Below, piece by piece: positions 37,391 through 45,763 of a stretch of 64,000 nt of DNA. Below the pieces are notes generated by a model. That model searched no databases, had not been told where the DNA came from, and saw only the letters and a list, made by a program, of their open reading frames with translations. Source of the stretch: Bacillota bacterium (lineage in GTDB: Bacteria > Bacillota_C > Negativicutes > JAEYSJ01); contig JAEYSJ010000399.1 in the NCBI GenBank assembly GCA_023434855.1, positions 1-64,000 of the forward strand, written 5' to 3'. How positions within the stretch are numbered: the first letter of the stretch is position 1; every line of letters starts with the position of its first letter. The translations under genes were made by a program, and so were the position numbers.

Positions 37391-37837
37391 TTAGTACAAC
37401 TGATTGCTCTTTTCATCGAAATCTGAAGAATTAATAATTATTGCCTGTTTACCTGGCGCTTTGAGAACAATATTTAATGTCTTATTTGTTTCGTCGATAT
37501 CCTGTTTAGCTAGAAATAGTTTCTTGTATGTTGAATTGCCATTAAGAAACTCAAGCCAGACTCGGAATTTATAGCCTTTTGGTACCTGATACTCTACTAG
37601 CTGGCCACCTGATTGAGGATTGAGGGTTATGGTATTCCCCATCCCGGAAATACGAATGCTTTCAAGTTGTTTACCCCAAAAAGGATATTGCCAAAAATAT
37701 TCCGGATCTTCGATAGTGACATTAACTGAAACTTTAATTAGTTCATCTTTGGATGCATTGGCAGCTTGGACAACCGGTAAAAAAAGCCCTGTCACAAGTA
37801 GAAACACGACCATAATCATAAAGAATTTTCGACACAT
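37391..37837 (-). CDS. Hypothetical secreted protein
   Basis: The 148 aa protein has a clear signal peptide (MCRKFFMIMVVFLLVTGLF followed by LPVVQAANA, cleavage near residue 26) and a mature beta-rich domain with many aromatic residues (PEYFWQYPFWGKQ). I do not recognise a family. The ATG at 37837 is supported by GGGGGC eight bases upstream; the longer frame is not. Expected outside the cytoplasmic membrane. Confidence 0.7.
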   Translation of the reverse strand: MCRKFFMIMVVFLLVTGLFLPVVQAANASKDELIKVSVNVTIEDPEYFWQYPFWGKQLESIRISGMGNTITLNPQSGGQLVEYQVPKGYKFRVWLEFLNGNSTYKKLFLAKQDIDETNKTLNIVLKAPGKQAIIINSSDFDEKSNQLY

Positions 37838-37877
37838 ATATGTTGCCCCCTTAACAACCAGCACTTAATATCTCATT

Positions 37878-37907
37878 ATTCTACATTTTTAAGTAAATTC
37901 CTTTCAA
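37878..37907 (-). promoter_or_regulatory. Promoter of the secreted-protein gene
   Basis: Minus-strand TTGAAA (37902-37907), 18-base spacer, TAGAAT (37878-37883). Confidence 0.55.
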
Positions 37908-38035
37908 AGAAAACAAAATATGATATTTTTTTACATTTATTCCGGTAATTCCAACTTATTGATTATTGTATAATATTAGCAGCATCGACTTTGCTGGCAT
38001 TAAATCTTCTAATAAATCAATACACGATTAACACT

Positions 38036-38086
38036 AAAAAATAAGAGGCCAAAGAAATTAGTTATACACTAACTTCCTTGGCCTTT
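38036..38086 (-). terminator. Terminator after the SLOG-family gene
   Basis: Long stem AGGCCAAAGAAATTAGT / ACTAACTTCCTTGGCCT with small mismatches and a T-tract (TCTTATTTTTT) on the minus strand, ~85 bases past the gene at 38171. Confidence 0.7.
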
Positions 38087-38170
38087 AACTTTTTTAATCA
38101 GCTGTATATATAAAATATCTTAATTCAGGATTTTTTCATTCCTGAGTCTTATTGTCAATAGGTCTTTAAG

Positions 38171-38731
38171 CTACTCACCATCTACCTTATGTACTTTTCT
38201 TTTGGTGGAAATATCAATCTCCTGGACCCGACTTACCACAATATCAAGCGCCTCTTTTGCTGTATTCGCATAATCAATTTTGACCCATTTTCGTTCGTCG
38301 AGATATGTACCATCATAAGCCACCCCGCGAATTTTCGCGGCCCATCCGCCGGAAGCTTCAATTACAACGACAGGCTTACGGTTTAAATAGGCTGCTGATA
38401 ATTCACCCAGCGTCCCGTTCCCTCCTGCAATCATAATTATTGCATCAGAAGAGTGCACCAGAATCAGACTGCGATAATCATAACTGAGTCCTGTCGTAAT
38501 GGGGATATCAATATAATCGTTCGCATTATCAATAGTGTCACCCGGAAGAATACCGACAACGATCCCATTGGCTTGTTTCGCTCCACAGGAAACCGCTTCC
38601 ATTACTCCACTCGTCCCCCCGGTAAGCAAAATTGCTCCCCGCAATGCTATTTCCCGGCCGATTTCTTTCGCAAGCTGGCATGTGGCCGCAGATATCTCAC
38701 CTGATTGTCCAATTACACCAATTCTTATCAA
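38171..38731 (-). CDS. TIGR00725/LOG-like SLOG-fold protein
   Basis: Rossmann-like protein related to lysine-decarboxylase-like (LOG) and DprA nucleotide-binding folds. The 186 aa protein has LLTGGTSGVMEAVSCGAKQ near residue 36 and the signature IAGGNGTLGELSAAYL near residue 101. Members are often annotated TIGR00725; their ligand is presumed to be a nucleotide. TTG start at 38731 with GGGGA upstream. It is a single-gene unit. Confidence 0.8.
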   Translation of the reverse strand: MIRIGVIGQSGEISAATCQLAKEIGREIALRGAILLTGGTSGVMEAVSCGAKQANGIVVGILPGDTIDNANDYIDIPITTGLSYDYRSLILVHSSDAIIMIAGGNGTLGELSAAYLNRKPVVVIEASGGWAAKIRGVAYDGTYLDERKWVKIDYANTAKEALDIVVSRVQEIDISTKRKVHKVDGE

Positions 38732-38852
38732 ATCTTTCCCCTGCCTTAGTCGCCTATTTTACATCTAGTTCATTGCATATAGATTAGTATTTCCATAAAT
38801 TTCTCTCGAAAACCTGCAAAATAAACTGGAAATCAATAAGACAGGGATACGA

Positions 38853-38886
38853 TTCCAAGACACGGGATGGTTCTATCATCTTGCCA
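38853..38886. repeat. REP-like sequence
   Basis: GGGATGGTTCTATCATCTTGCC resembles the REP-like units at 42228 (GGGACGGTTCTGCCGTCTTG) and 45422. Probably a decayed copy. Confidence 0.4.
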
Positions 38887-38979
38887 ACTTATCCCATGAG
38901 CATGAGCCAAATGGTACATTATCGAGAATACACCATTGTGCAATATAAATATATACCCAAAATACTCCGCAAATACAAT

Positions 38980-39396
38980 TCAAGAAACGATCTTCTTGTT
39001 TATCGGATATGTAAAATCAGTGAAACAATCAGCATAAGTAGTTGCCAGCTCATTTACAACAAGTATGGCCCTAATTTTCTCAATGTCATCACTTTCACTA
39101 CATGTACATTTATGTATTGATAAAATGATATCCAGCAACTCTTTCCGGATAGATTCTTCCTCTAGTGTAAGATCTCTTATGCAACTGGAAGCAACATAAG
39201 TAGGATTAAAAAGATATTCCTTTTTTAAATAAAGATTAATAACACGAAGAAACATAGTCACTAATTTCGTAGCTCTTTCTTTATCTATTGAGCTATCTTT
39301 ACCAATACAAGAGTTTAAGCAACGAATGCAAACATTATGTAATTTTTTTTCAATATAATCTCCGGTAAGAAAATCACTTTCGTTTATTGATCTCAC
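38980..39396 (-). CDS. Hypothetical protein, 138 aa
   Basis: Not recognised. Begins with a GTG (39396) six bases after a run of eight G (AAGGGGGGGG). Helical, with seven cysteines (for example CIRCLNSC near residue 23 and KCTCSES near residue 93), so metal or cluster binding is conceivable. No signal peptide or membrane helix. It stands alone between AT-rich gaps. Confidence 0.55.
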   Translation of the reverse strand: MRSINESDFLTGDYIEKKLHNVCIRCLNSCIGKDSSIDKERATKLVTMFLRVINLYLKKEYLFNPTYVASSCIRDLTLEEESIRKELLDIILSIHKCTCSESDDIEKIRAILVVNELATTYADCFTDFTYPINKKIVS

Positions 39397-39744
39397 ATTT
39401 ACCCCCCCCTTTAATTATTAAAATAGCTGGTTACATGATTAATATAAAGGGTTGGCTGCATTTTATTCTTTGCTCGCTTAACCTTTTGTTATATCTTTCG
39501 TTCTTATATTTCACCACCTCCCGACGGATAAAAAAATAGAAATACCATAAATTAATGTTCGTAATTTTCTAAACATTTCCTAATTCAATTATACCATTTT
39601 TTGTATTTTTTGCAAGAGGTTCGCAGTGAATCACCCTCATCCACAATAAACTATTCAGGTTCAAAAACAGTTTAGTGTGTTTTGGTAGTTAATTATGTCG
39701 TATTTGTGAGACGAAAGAACCGTCCCCAAGACTCTATCGAAATT
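39397..39744. other. AT-rich gap with one REP-like unit
   Basis: No ORF supported. At 39708-39735 the minus strand reads CTTGGGGACGGTTCTTTCGT, a motif related to the REP-like units elsewhere in the 38-46 kb region. The rest shows nothing. Confidence 0.5.
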
Positions 39745-39924
39745 TTAAAATATTTTTAGTTGTTCTGGTTTGTCGTTGTCGCTTATTCTACAAGGGTTAG
39801 GATTTTTCATGTCTTTTAATTTGACCCAGCGAAAACAGGAATTACACTGGACTTTCGCATTTTCAGGTGCCCAAATCAATCTTTTTCCGCATTTCGGACA
39901 AATGAATTCAACTAAACTCCCCAA
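39745..39924 (-). CDS. Small zinc-ribbon protein
   Basis: About 59 aa with two CxxC knuckles, CPKCGKRL and CNSCFRWV, forming a likely zinc ribbon at residues ~9-33, followed by a hydrophilic tail. The TTG at 39924 has AAGGAGG ten bases upstream and is preferred over the GTG at 39933, which almost touches it. Such ribbons bind RNA, DNA or protein; the role is unknown. Confidence 0.65.
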   Translation of the reverse strand: MGSLVEFICPKCGKRLIWAPENAKVQCNSCFRWVKLKDMKNPNPCRISDNDKPEQLKIF

Positions 39925-40078
39925 ATATATCACTTCCTCCTTAAGGATGGTTCTTGACTTGAACTTATAATCCTGACATAAATCTTAAATTGATTTCCGG
40001 AGACAATTTTTATTATTTCATTTATTGACAATAAGACAAAAACTTTTCCTTCCTTACTGTAAACTGATCAGACACATT

Positions 40079-40122
40079 TGTCGAATTTGTTGAGTATAAT
40101 GTCATAGGTATAGAATTCGACA
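40079..40122. promoter_or_regulatory. Inverted repeat around a -10-like box
   Basis: Perfect 9-bp arms TGTCGAATT (40079) and AATTCGACA (40114), 26 bases apart, with TATAAT (40095-40100) between them, upstream of the secreted-protein gene at 40174. It could be an operator or a leader hairpin. Confidence 0.4.
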
Positions 40123-40173
40123 TTAATCTTAAGTATTTTGTGTCTTCAATCATTGTAAGCGGAGGAAATTATA

Positions 40174-40578
40174 ATGAAATTCAAAAGACAAACGATAATT
40201 GCAACAGTCACTTTGGTTATTATTATACTTTTTACGGCTCCAATGGCATACGCTTCAGGAATAGAAGGACAGTTAGTTTTTACAGCAGAAAAGGTATACT
40301 ATCAAGGAAGCACCCTGGTTGTTTACGGTTATTGGCTAAACCAAACCAATAAGTACATTCCGCATACCAATTGGGTAAACATGACTGTATCCACATGGAA
40401 CGGATCATATTGGGAAATAGTTACGAACGCCGTATTTACCTCCCCTGACAACATTCAGCTGGCTCCAGGACAAATGAAATATTGGACATACAGAATATTA
40501 AATTCACCAATTGTACCACTTGGTCGTTGTTGGGTTCAAGTCGAAGTTAATTATGAATATCTGAACAACTGGTTATAG
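40174..40578 (+). CDS. Secreted protein, possibly SLAP-like
   Basis: The 134 aa protein has a signal peptide (IIATVTLVIIILFTAPMAYA, cleavage near residue 27) and a mature beta-sandwich-like domain with VVYGYWLNQTNKYIPHT and APGQMKYWTYRI. This recalls the SLAP-type layout (a secondary-structure element of strand, asparagine-rich turn, then LAPGQ before an aromatic strand), but the match is by eye only. AGCGGAGG ribosome site, own terminator. Role unknown, probably cell surface. Confidence 0.6.
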   Translation: MKFKRQTIIATVTLVIIILFTAPMAYASGIEGQLVFTAEKVYYQGSTLVVYGYWLNQTNKYIPHTNWVNMTVSTWNGSYWEIVTNAVFTSPDNIQLAPGQMKYWTYRILNSPIVPLGRCWVQVEVNYEYLNNWL

Positions 40579-40615
40579 CGAAATATATTAATCAACAAAT
40601 TCATCATCGCAAATT

Positions 40616-40644
40616 ACACCCGCGCTTAAAGCGGGTGTTTTTTA
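40616..40644 (+). terminator. Terminator of the secreted-protein gene
   Basis: Stem ACACCCGC / GCGGGTGT, loop GCTTAAA, followed by six T residues. Confidence 0.9.
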
Positions 40645-40815
40645 GGTTAAGTGTGGGAAAAAGGAAATTTACCGACAGCTAGACAAATCGTTAATAAAAC
40701 TTGAATCCTATATGGCAATTCTACAATCCCAATAAAAATCCTTCAACAAGGCTTTGGTGTAACTGAATGGCACCTTATCGGACGTTATTAGTCTTATTTA
40801 ATATATAGTTATACC

Positions 40816-41130
40816 TTAAAGCATTAATTTGCTCGGTTTTTGGTTACTATCATTTTTATGTAATTTCACATAATGACAACTTGGAGTTGTGCCACATTTC
40901 CGGCACGCTATGTCATAAGCAGAATTTATAGTGCGACATTCGGTACACGAGTAATGTTCAATCATTTCAGCATACCATCTTTCATGCCCAACTTCCTTGA
41001 TGCGTTCTTGGGATTTCCATAGCTCAATGCGATGTGGCATCTGAACTTGAAATGCCTTCAATTCCACACAGGGATATTCTGGGCATTGACCACAGAATCT
41101 GATTCCTTTTTCAGCAGCACATTTTATCAT
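40816..41130 (-). CDS. DUF3795-like cysteine-rich protein, probably lacking its 5' end
   Basis: The 104 aa part has the DUF3795-type motif KGIRFCGQCPEYPC near residue 8 and two further CxxC pairs (CTECRT, CRKCGTTPSC). The ATG at 41130 is internal to a longer open frame: coding-like sequence (CFFCREKCK directly upstream) continues to 41205, where a stop codon ends it, without any ATG, GTG or TTG and without a ribosome site. I read this as a 5'-truncated or decaying gene. Function of the family is unknown. Confidence 0.55.
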   Translation of the reverse strand: MIKCAAEKGIRFCGQCPEYPCVELKAFQVQMPHRIELWKSQERIKEVGHERWYAEMIEHYSCTECRTINSAYDIACRKCGTTPSCHYVKLHKNDSNQKPSKLML

Positions 41131-41265
41131 TTTACATTTTTCTCTGCAGAAGAAGCATGAAGATAAATATGAAATAATCCCGAACTTTGCAGGAAATAAT
41201 TTATCTCAATAAGAAGTATTATCCAGAATTGTATTTGTTTTAGCTCGTACTGGAGGAATTAAAGA

Positions 41266-41934
41266 ATGCGAAAGAAAATTTACAATTACGCTCTATCCAA
41301 AGGTGCTAATTTGGTTAGTTTTACAGAAGCACAGAGTATGGATGATGCGCCTGATGGCTTTCGTCCCACCGACATAATGCCGGCTGCCAAAGGAATTATT
41401 GTATTGGCTAAAATAATACCTAAGGGAATCATGACATCAGGTAACGCGGCAATATATACTCTTCATTTTGAACATTTAATGGTACAGCTTGACACATTGG
41501 CTTATGATGTTGCTTTATTCATTGAACAGAACGGCGGTCTGGCTATGCCTATTCCTGCCGATGATCCTTACTTCCACTGGGAAAAGGAACGCCAACACGG
41601 TATGGGGTTATTATCCCATCGCCATGCCGCGGTAAGAGCAGGACTTGGCTCACTTGGAAAAAATTCTTTGCTAATTACTCCTCAATATGGCAATAGAGTT
41701 CAATTAGTAACCGTCCTCACTGACATTCCTTTTGATTCACCACAAGAAATTATTGGTCTCTGCCCAACTCATTGCCACCGTTGTATTGATATTTGTCCGT
41801 CAAAAGCACAGACCGGAAGCTACTCTATTGAGCAAAAGCCTTGCCGTTCTTACATGTTTACTAAATCAGACAGAGGTCATTTACTATACCACTGCTGGCA
41901 ATGTAGAGCTGTTTGTCCTGCAGGACAAAGCTAG
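41266..41934 (+). CDS. 4Fe-4S protein related to epoxyqueuosine reductase
   Basis: The 222 aa protein ends in a two-cluster ferredoxin domain: CPTHCHRCIDICPSKAQ near residue 165 and CWQCRAVCPAG at the C-terminus. The upstream part (VRAGLGSLGKNSLLITPQYG near residue 123) resembles the cobalamin-binding half of QueG-type reductases. It is much shorter than true QueG (~370 aa), so it is a paralogue of unknown substrate. TGGAGG ribosome site before the ATG. Confidence 0.7.
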   Translation: MRKKIYNYALSKGANLVSFTEAQSMDDAPDGFRPTDIMPAAKGIIVLAKIIPKGIMTSGNAAIYTLHFEHLMVQLDTLAYDVALFIEQNGGLAMPIPADDPYFHWEKERQHGMGLLSHRHAAVRAGLGSLGKNSLLITPQYGNRVQLVTVLTDIPFDSPQEIIGLCPTHCHRCIDICPSKAQTGSYSIEQKPCRSYMFTKSDRGHLLYHCWQCRAVCPAGQS

Positions 41935-41952
41935 ATTACAATAAGTCCGATA

Positions 41953-42129
41953 ATGAGGCGTAATTTAAATAATATAACCTCTTACCAAGACCTGTTCACT
42001 AAAGCTATTGCTGATAATAAAAAAGTTTTTGCGGAGACCAGTTCTGCTAGTGATCAAAAAGCAATACAGCATATGATTGAAGTTGATCAATCTATATTGA
42101 ACACTTTTGCTAAATATAATGCTAAATAA
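41953..42129 (+). CDS. Possible small protein, 58 aa
   Basis: ORF beginning MRRNLNNITSYQDLFTKA and ending SILNTFAKYNAK, mostly helical and hydrophilic. Codon usage looks coding, and a terminator hairpin follows ~40 bases later. The ribosome site is poor, so it may be read through from the Fe-S gene 18 bases upstream or be a C-terminal fragment of a lost gene. I do not recognise it. Confidence 0.45.
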   Translation: MRRNLNNITSYQDLFTKAIADNKKVFAETSSASDQKAIQHMIEVDQSILNTFAKYNAK

Positions 42130-42167
42130 ATTGGGCAGCGTCCGATATATTTCCATACTGCAAATAT

Positions 42168-42212
42168 AAAAACCCGGGATTTCCGCGTGTTGGCGGTATT
42201 CTGGGTTTTTTC
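42168..42212 (+). terminator. Terminator of the Fe-S protein gene
   Basis: Stem AAAAACCC(GG) / (CT)GGGTTTTT closing a ~28-base loop with a partly paired inner region, followed by TTC. Confidence 0.6.
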
Positions 42213-42227
42213 ATGGGATAAGATAAT

Positions 42228-42262
42228 GGGACGGTTCTGCCGTCTTGCTCGAAGCGAGTAAT
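42228..42262. repeat. REP-like sequence
   Basis: GGGACGGTTCTGCCGTCTTG followed by CTCGAAGCGAG (a small inverted repeat CTCG/CGAG). Nearly the same sequence occurs at 45422-45455, adjacent to a RAYT remnant. Confidence 0.6.
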
Positions 42263-42386
42263 TTGCAAAGTATTTAATCGTTATTATCGGGGGACAATAA
42301 TTATCATACGGGGTTCGAAATTGTTAGCCAAGATTTGGTAATGGATATCATAATAATCCTGTGAGAGAAACTAGGGGGCTGGACGT

Positions 42387-43478
42387 ATGAGCGATACACA
42401 CGGTAATGGGAAGACAAGATTAACTTCGATTGAAATAGGCCATTTATGGAATGCGTATATGTGGGAATCTTTGGTCCATCATGCTCTTGTCTACTTTACG
42501 GCTCATGTACATGACAAAGACCTGTCAGAGCTGTATACCCAATGGCTTGATGCGACAAAGCGAAGCCTGGAAATTCTTAAAAACCTATTTCAGCAGGAAA
42601 AAATTCCCATCCCCCGGGGGATTACGTCTGATGACATATACCCTAACGCCCCACGGCTATTTTCCGACAAGTTCTCTATGGTTTACGCCGTTAACATGGC
42701 CCGCTTGGGGATGCAAGCCTTTGCAACAGCCTATGCCCAAAGTTCCAGGAAGGATATAAGGGAGACGTTCGAGCACTATATCTACCGGCTAACACTAACA
42801 AACAAGCAGGCTGTGGACATGGCTATGGTAAAAGGAGTGTATGAGTATCCGCCGCCAATTTCGACTCCTAATAGAATCGATTTTGTACATCGCAAGAGCT
42901 TTTTTTCCGGACTGTTTGGAAACAAAAGACCTCTTACGGCGCTTGAGATAACTCATCTATTCATTAACGCCGAGATGAACGCAGTTGGAAAAGCGTTTAT
43001 TACCGGCTTAGCCCAAGTGACGAAAACAGAGGAGATACGTAAGTATTTCCTTCATGGAAAAGCAATTGCCGAAAAATTGTTTAGTTTATTCAGTGAAGTA
43101 TTATTACGAAATGGTATTTCAGTGCCTTCAACGTATGATCATGAAATAATAGGGACTACCGAATCGCCATTCTCTGACAGGTTTATGCTTTATCATATAA
43201 ATGCGCTAAATAATTTCGGATTTGGAACCTACGGAATGGCCTTAAGTACAAGCCCAAGGCTAGACCTGGTTTTGCTATATGTAAGGACGATGCTCCAGGT
43301 TGGGTTATATGCTAAGTCTGGAGCTAACTTAATGGTCAAAAACGGTTGGTTCGAACAACCTCCCTCTCCGCAATATTCTGAAGACAGGAGAGAAAAAAGC
43401 GAATGGAATGCAGTGTCTCCGTCGCCCGCTATGAAGCCTTTAGATAATCAGCAAGATGACCAGAAAGAAATCGAGTAG
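42387..43478 (+). CDS. DUF3231 family protein (two tandem domains)
   Basis: The 363 aa protein has two similar helical halves, each ~160 residues (first from LTSIEIGHLWNAYMWESL, second from LTALEITHLFINAEMNAVG), both matching the DUF3231 pattern with helical bundles that resemble ferritin-like folds. The family is common in spore formers; some members are spore-associated. Ribosome site AGGGGGC. The C-terminus ends KPLDNQQDDQKEIE, a tail also seen in the two membrane proteins downstream. Confidence 0.8.
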   Translation: MSDTHGNGKTRLTSIEIGHLWNAYMWESLVHHALVYFTAHVHDKDLSELYTQWLDATKRSLEILKNLFQQEKIPIPRGITSDDIYPNAPRLFSDKFSMVYAVNMARLGMQAFATAYAQSSRKDIRETFEHYIYRLTLTNKQAVDMAMVKGVYEYPPPISTPNRIDFVHRKSFFSGLFGNKRPLTALEITHLFINAEMNAVGKAFITGLAQVTKTEEIRKYFLHGKAIAEKLFSLFSEVLLRNGISVPSTYDHEIIGTTESPFSDRFMLYHINALNNFGFGTYGMALSTSPRLDLVLLYVRTMLQVGLYAKSGANLMVKNGWFEQPPSPQYSEDRREKSEWNAVSPSPAMKPLDNQQDDQKEIE

Positions 43479-43684
43479 GCGACTGTGACTGTCCGCCGTC
43501 ATCATAACTTACGAAATAGGGTCCTTTCATGAATTACCAATAGTATGTCCGAGCCGTTTTTAAAAAAATTTCGTAAGTTTTCCGAGTGTACCAAATCCGC
43601 ATTTTGCCGGTGAAACCACTAATATATAATTTTTAGTGGATAGTTAATAATACATTTAACGCATTCGGTCCCTGGGGGTAACTT

Positions 43685-44260
43685 ATGACCATTAACTTTA
43701 TTCCATTTGTTTACACTTCTGTCTTTGCCGTGATCGTTGCGGTGCTTGTACCTAGACAGGAAATACGCCGATTATCAATTTACGGGATAATTTTTGGCGG
43801 AATTTTTGATGCTATCGTTGTTGGTACGGCAAACTTATTGGGGGAATTTAAATATATAAACTATGAGCCATTTGGATTGTTTGGGTTGCATTTTTTGGCT
43901 CCTGTTTCCTGGACATTGTTTTTTATCATTTATTTTTATCATTTACCTACGAAAAAAGTTTATATTTACATATATACGACCATGGGGATTTTTTATAGCA
44001 TGTTGTTTTGTCAAATGCTTACGAAACTAGAGGTATTATCTCTGGCGCATGGATTCATTGACTCGATTATTCCGTTTATACCATGGTACATCATAGCTAC
44101 CTGGGGTTATTTAAAATTAACAAAAATTGACGATAACTTTAAGAGCGTAAATCCAATGGAACATGAGCAACGTATGTATTTTAAATCTGTCGATACTCCT
44201 GTGGCGAAACCGCTTCCTGACCTGAATAATGACAGCAGCGATAAAAAACCAAAAGATTGA
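43685..44260 (+). CDS. Small multi-pass membrane protein with KPLP tail
   Basis: The 191 aa protein has about five hydrophobic helices (residues ~5-20, 30-52, 65-85, 93-112, 120-142) and a hydrophilic acidic/basic tail with VAKPLPDLNNDSSDKKP. It resembles the CBO0543-type membrane proteins of spore formers, by general appearance only. GGGGGTAA ribosome site. It is convergent with a second, similar membrane protein at 44534. Function unknown. Confidence 0.65.
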   Translation: MTINFIPFVYTSVFAVIVAVLVPRQEIRRLSIYGIIFGGIFDAIVVGTANLLGEFKYINYEPFGLFGLHFLAPVSWTLFFIIYFYHLPTKKVYIYIYTTMGIFYSMLFCQMLTKLEVLSLAHGFIDSIIPFIPWYIIATWGYLKLTKIDDNFKSVNPMEHEQRMYFKSVDTPVAKPLPDLNNDSSDKKPKD

Positions 44261-44307
44261 CGCACATCATAAATGTATTGTCATAGTAAAGATTATGCCC
44301 ATACTAA

Positions 44308-44355
44308 CTTAGCAAACACCACTCGAGGATGGAGTGGTGTTTGCTAAGTTTTTTA
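44308..44355 (+). terminator. Strong terminator after the membrane protein
   Basis: Stem TTAGCAAACACCACTC / GAGTGGTGTTTGCTAA (16 bp) with a short loop, followed by GTTTTTT. The rest of the 44356-44533 gap shows nothing. Confidence 0.93.
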
Positions 44356-44533
44356 CATAATGGACAATTATAATCCTTTTCGTGAGGTGACCCCTACTTA
44401 CTTGCAAAAATTATAATGCTAGGACGTTGTACATTAGTATATTTTCGTTAAAATGTTAGCGGGACCGTTCGATATAAGGCTTTATTCATATCATGCATAA
44501 TCACGAATAAATCCACTAAGCTGCAAATAGCAA

Positions 44534-45079
44534 TTATTTACTTTCTGCATCATTGTCTTGATCTTCCGGTAACGGTTTTGTTGCTGCCGGCTGTAAGTTA
44601 GCAGCCTGACTAGTAGATTTAGTTTCAGTACGTACGAAAACACCTTCTTGCCACATTTGATAAGCATATATTAAAGCTCCCATTATAACCGCATATACCA
44701 CATTTAAAAAAGGACTAAGACTTACTTCATGAAAAAGCCCTCTACTACCAAGAAAATAGACATGAAATAAATATATAAACCCAAAATTTAGTATTGTATC
44801 AATTGCTATATATTTCCCAAATTGACCATAGAGAAAATAAAACAGCCACATAGTAGTAACGGCATTTAGTCCGAAAATGTATGACGGTGTTTTTAGTGGA
44901 TAAGCAGTTTCTCCGAAAACGAACCACCCTAAGGTTTGCCCCATCTCTACAAATAATATACTAGAAATTATAGAGAATTGAGCTATGGGCATAAACCGCT
45001 TTCTAGCGTCTTTGGGCATAAAAAATAACGTAAACCAAGGTAGCACCATCATACTCCATGTTAGTAACTGATTGCCCAT
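44534..45079 (-). CDS. CBO0543-like small membrane protein with KPLP tail
   Basis: The 181 aa protein has about five membrane helices; the order (RFMPIAQFSIISSILFVEMG, then TTMWLFYFLYGQFGKY and FGFIYLFHVYFLG) resembles the CBO0543 family of spore-former membrane proteins. The tail ATKPLPEDQDNDAESK matches that of the neighbouring membrane protein (AKPLPDLNNDSSD). AGGAGG ribosome site. Function unknown; presumably related to its neighbours. Confidence 0.7.
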   Translation of the reverse strand: MGNQLLTWSMMVLPWFTLFFMPKDARKRFMPIAQFSIISSILFVEMGQTLGWFVFGETAYPLKTPSYIFGLNAVTTMWLFYFLYGQFGKYIAIDTILNFGFIYLFHVYFLGSRGLFHEVSLSPFLNVVYAVIMGALIYAYQMWQEGVFVRTETKSTSQAANLQPAATKPLPEDQDNDAESK

Positions 45080-45215
45080 GGTGTAGCCTCCTGCATTTCA
45101 AGAATAAATTTATTCTTTGCGGATATTAAGTATTTTATTCAAACCTTAACGTCTTCCCCGCAGCGGTCTAAGGGTTTGACATATATCAGTATTCTCGGAC
45201 TCAAAAAATTCCATA

Positions 45216-45256
45216 AGAAAAAAGCCAGCTTCCTGCGTGAGAAGTTGGCTTTTTGG
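45216..45256. terminator. Bidirectional hairpin
   Basis: Stem AAAAAGCCAGCTTC / GAAGTTGGCTTTTT (one G-T pair), eight-base loop. It fits an intrinsic terminator in either direction; no gene ends directly next to it, so it may belong to lost sequence. Confidence 0.6.
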
Positions 45257-45320
45257 GGTGTCGAGGGGGCGGGGTTGTTGACAATGATCGGAATGATACA
45301 ATGACCTTGTGGGTGAAAGC

Positions 45321-45418
45321 GTGCCAAGAACAGCAAGAAAAAAGAGTAGCAGCGTACCATATCGTCATGCGAGGAATAAACCGTCAACCATTTCTGAAGA
45401 CGAAGAAGATTGCAAGAT
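45321..45418 (+). pseudogene. REP-associated tyrosine transposase (RAYT) N-terminal remnant
   Basis: Starting at the GTG, the first frame reads VPRTARKKSSS, the next frame continues YHIVMRGINRQPF, and the first frame resumes with ISEDEEDCK. Joined, this is the typical start of a TnpA-REP (RAYT, Y1/IS200-like) transposase. At least two frameshifts and loss of the remaining ~80% make it a dead remnant. A REP-like unit follows immediately. Confidence 0.75.
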
Positions 45419-45421
45419 GAC

Positions 45422-45455
45422 GGAACGGTTCTGCCGTCTTACTCGAAATGAGTAA
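45422..45455. repeat. REP-like sequence next to the RAYT remnant
   Basis: GGAACGGTTCTGCCGTCTTA then CTCGAAATGAG, highly similar to the unit at 42228. Its position at the broken end of the RAYT remnant supports a REP origin. Confidence 0.6.
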
Positions 45456-45667
45456 TTCATTTCATCCAAATATATAAACCGCAATCATTCCAGCCCTTTC
45501 TGCTACTAGAATGGATTGGAAAGAAGATAGTTCCACCTTCTGCATGTTCACCAATTCCAAAAGAAGCCTTTTATTTTGCTAGATGGGCTTGGTTCTTGTT
45601 TCACGGAATAGTATTACTAACTACGTTTGGTGCTGGAATTCTTGTTGGAATTGAACTAATGAAATAA
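45452..45667 (+). pseudogene. 3' remnant of a small membrane-protein gene
   Basis: An open frame without start codon encodes, at its 3' end, FARWAWFLFHGIVLLTTFG and GAGILVGIELMK before the stop codon: one membrane helix with normal-looking codon use. A terminator follows six bases later. The 5' side is replaced by REP/RAYT debris. I interpret it as a gene whose 5' part was lost. Family not recognised. Confidence 0.45.
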
Positions 45668-45672
45668 CAGTA

Positions 45673-45707
45673 CAGCATTCAAAGATCACGAGAATGCTGG
45701 ATTTTTT
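45673..45707 (+). terminator. Terminator of the truncated gene
   Basis: Stem CAGCATTC / GAATGCTG with an 11-base loop, followed by GATTTTTT. Confidence 0.75.
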
Positions 45708-45763
45708 AATTTTACTGAATGGACTATTATTGGACGGTGAAGTTAGTATATCGGGTAACGGTA

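Noticed and set aside
45139..45387. Minus-strand 82-aa ORF
   Set aside because: It covers the terminator hairpin and the antisense of the RAYT remnant; no ribosome site and no protein-like composition.
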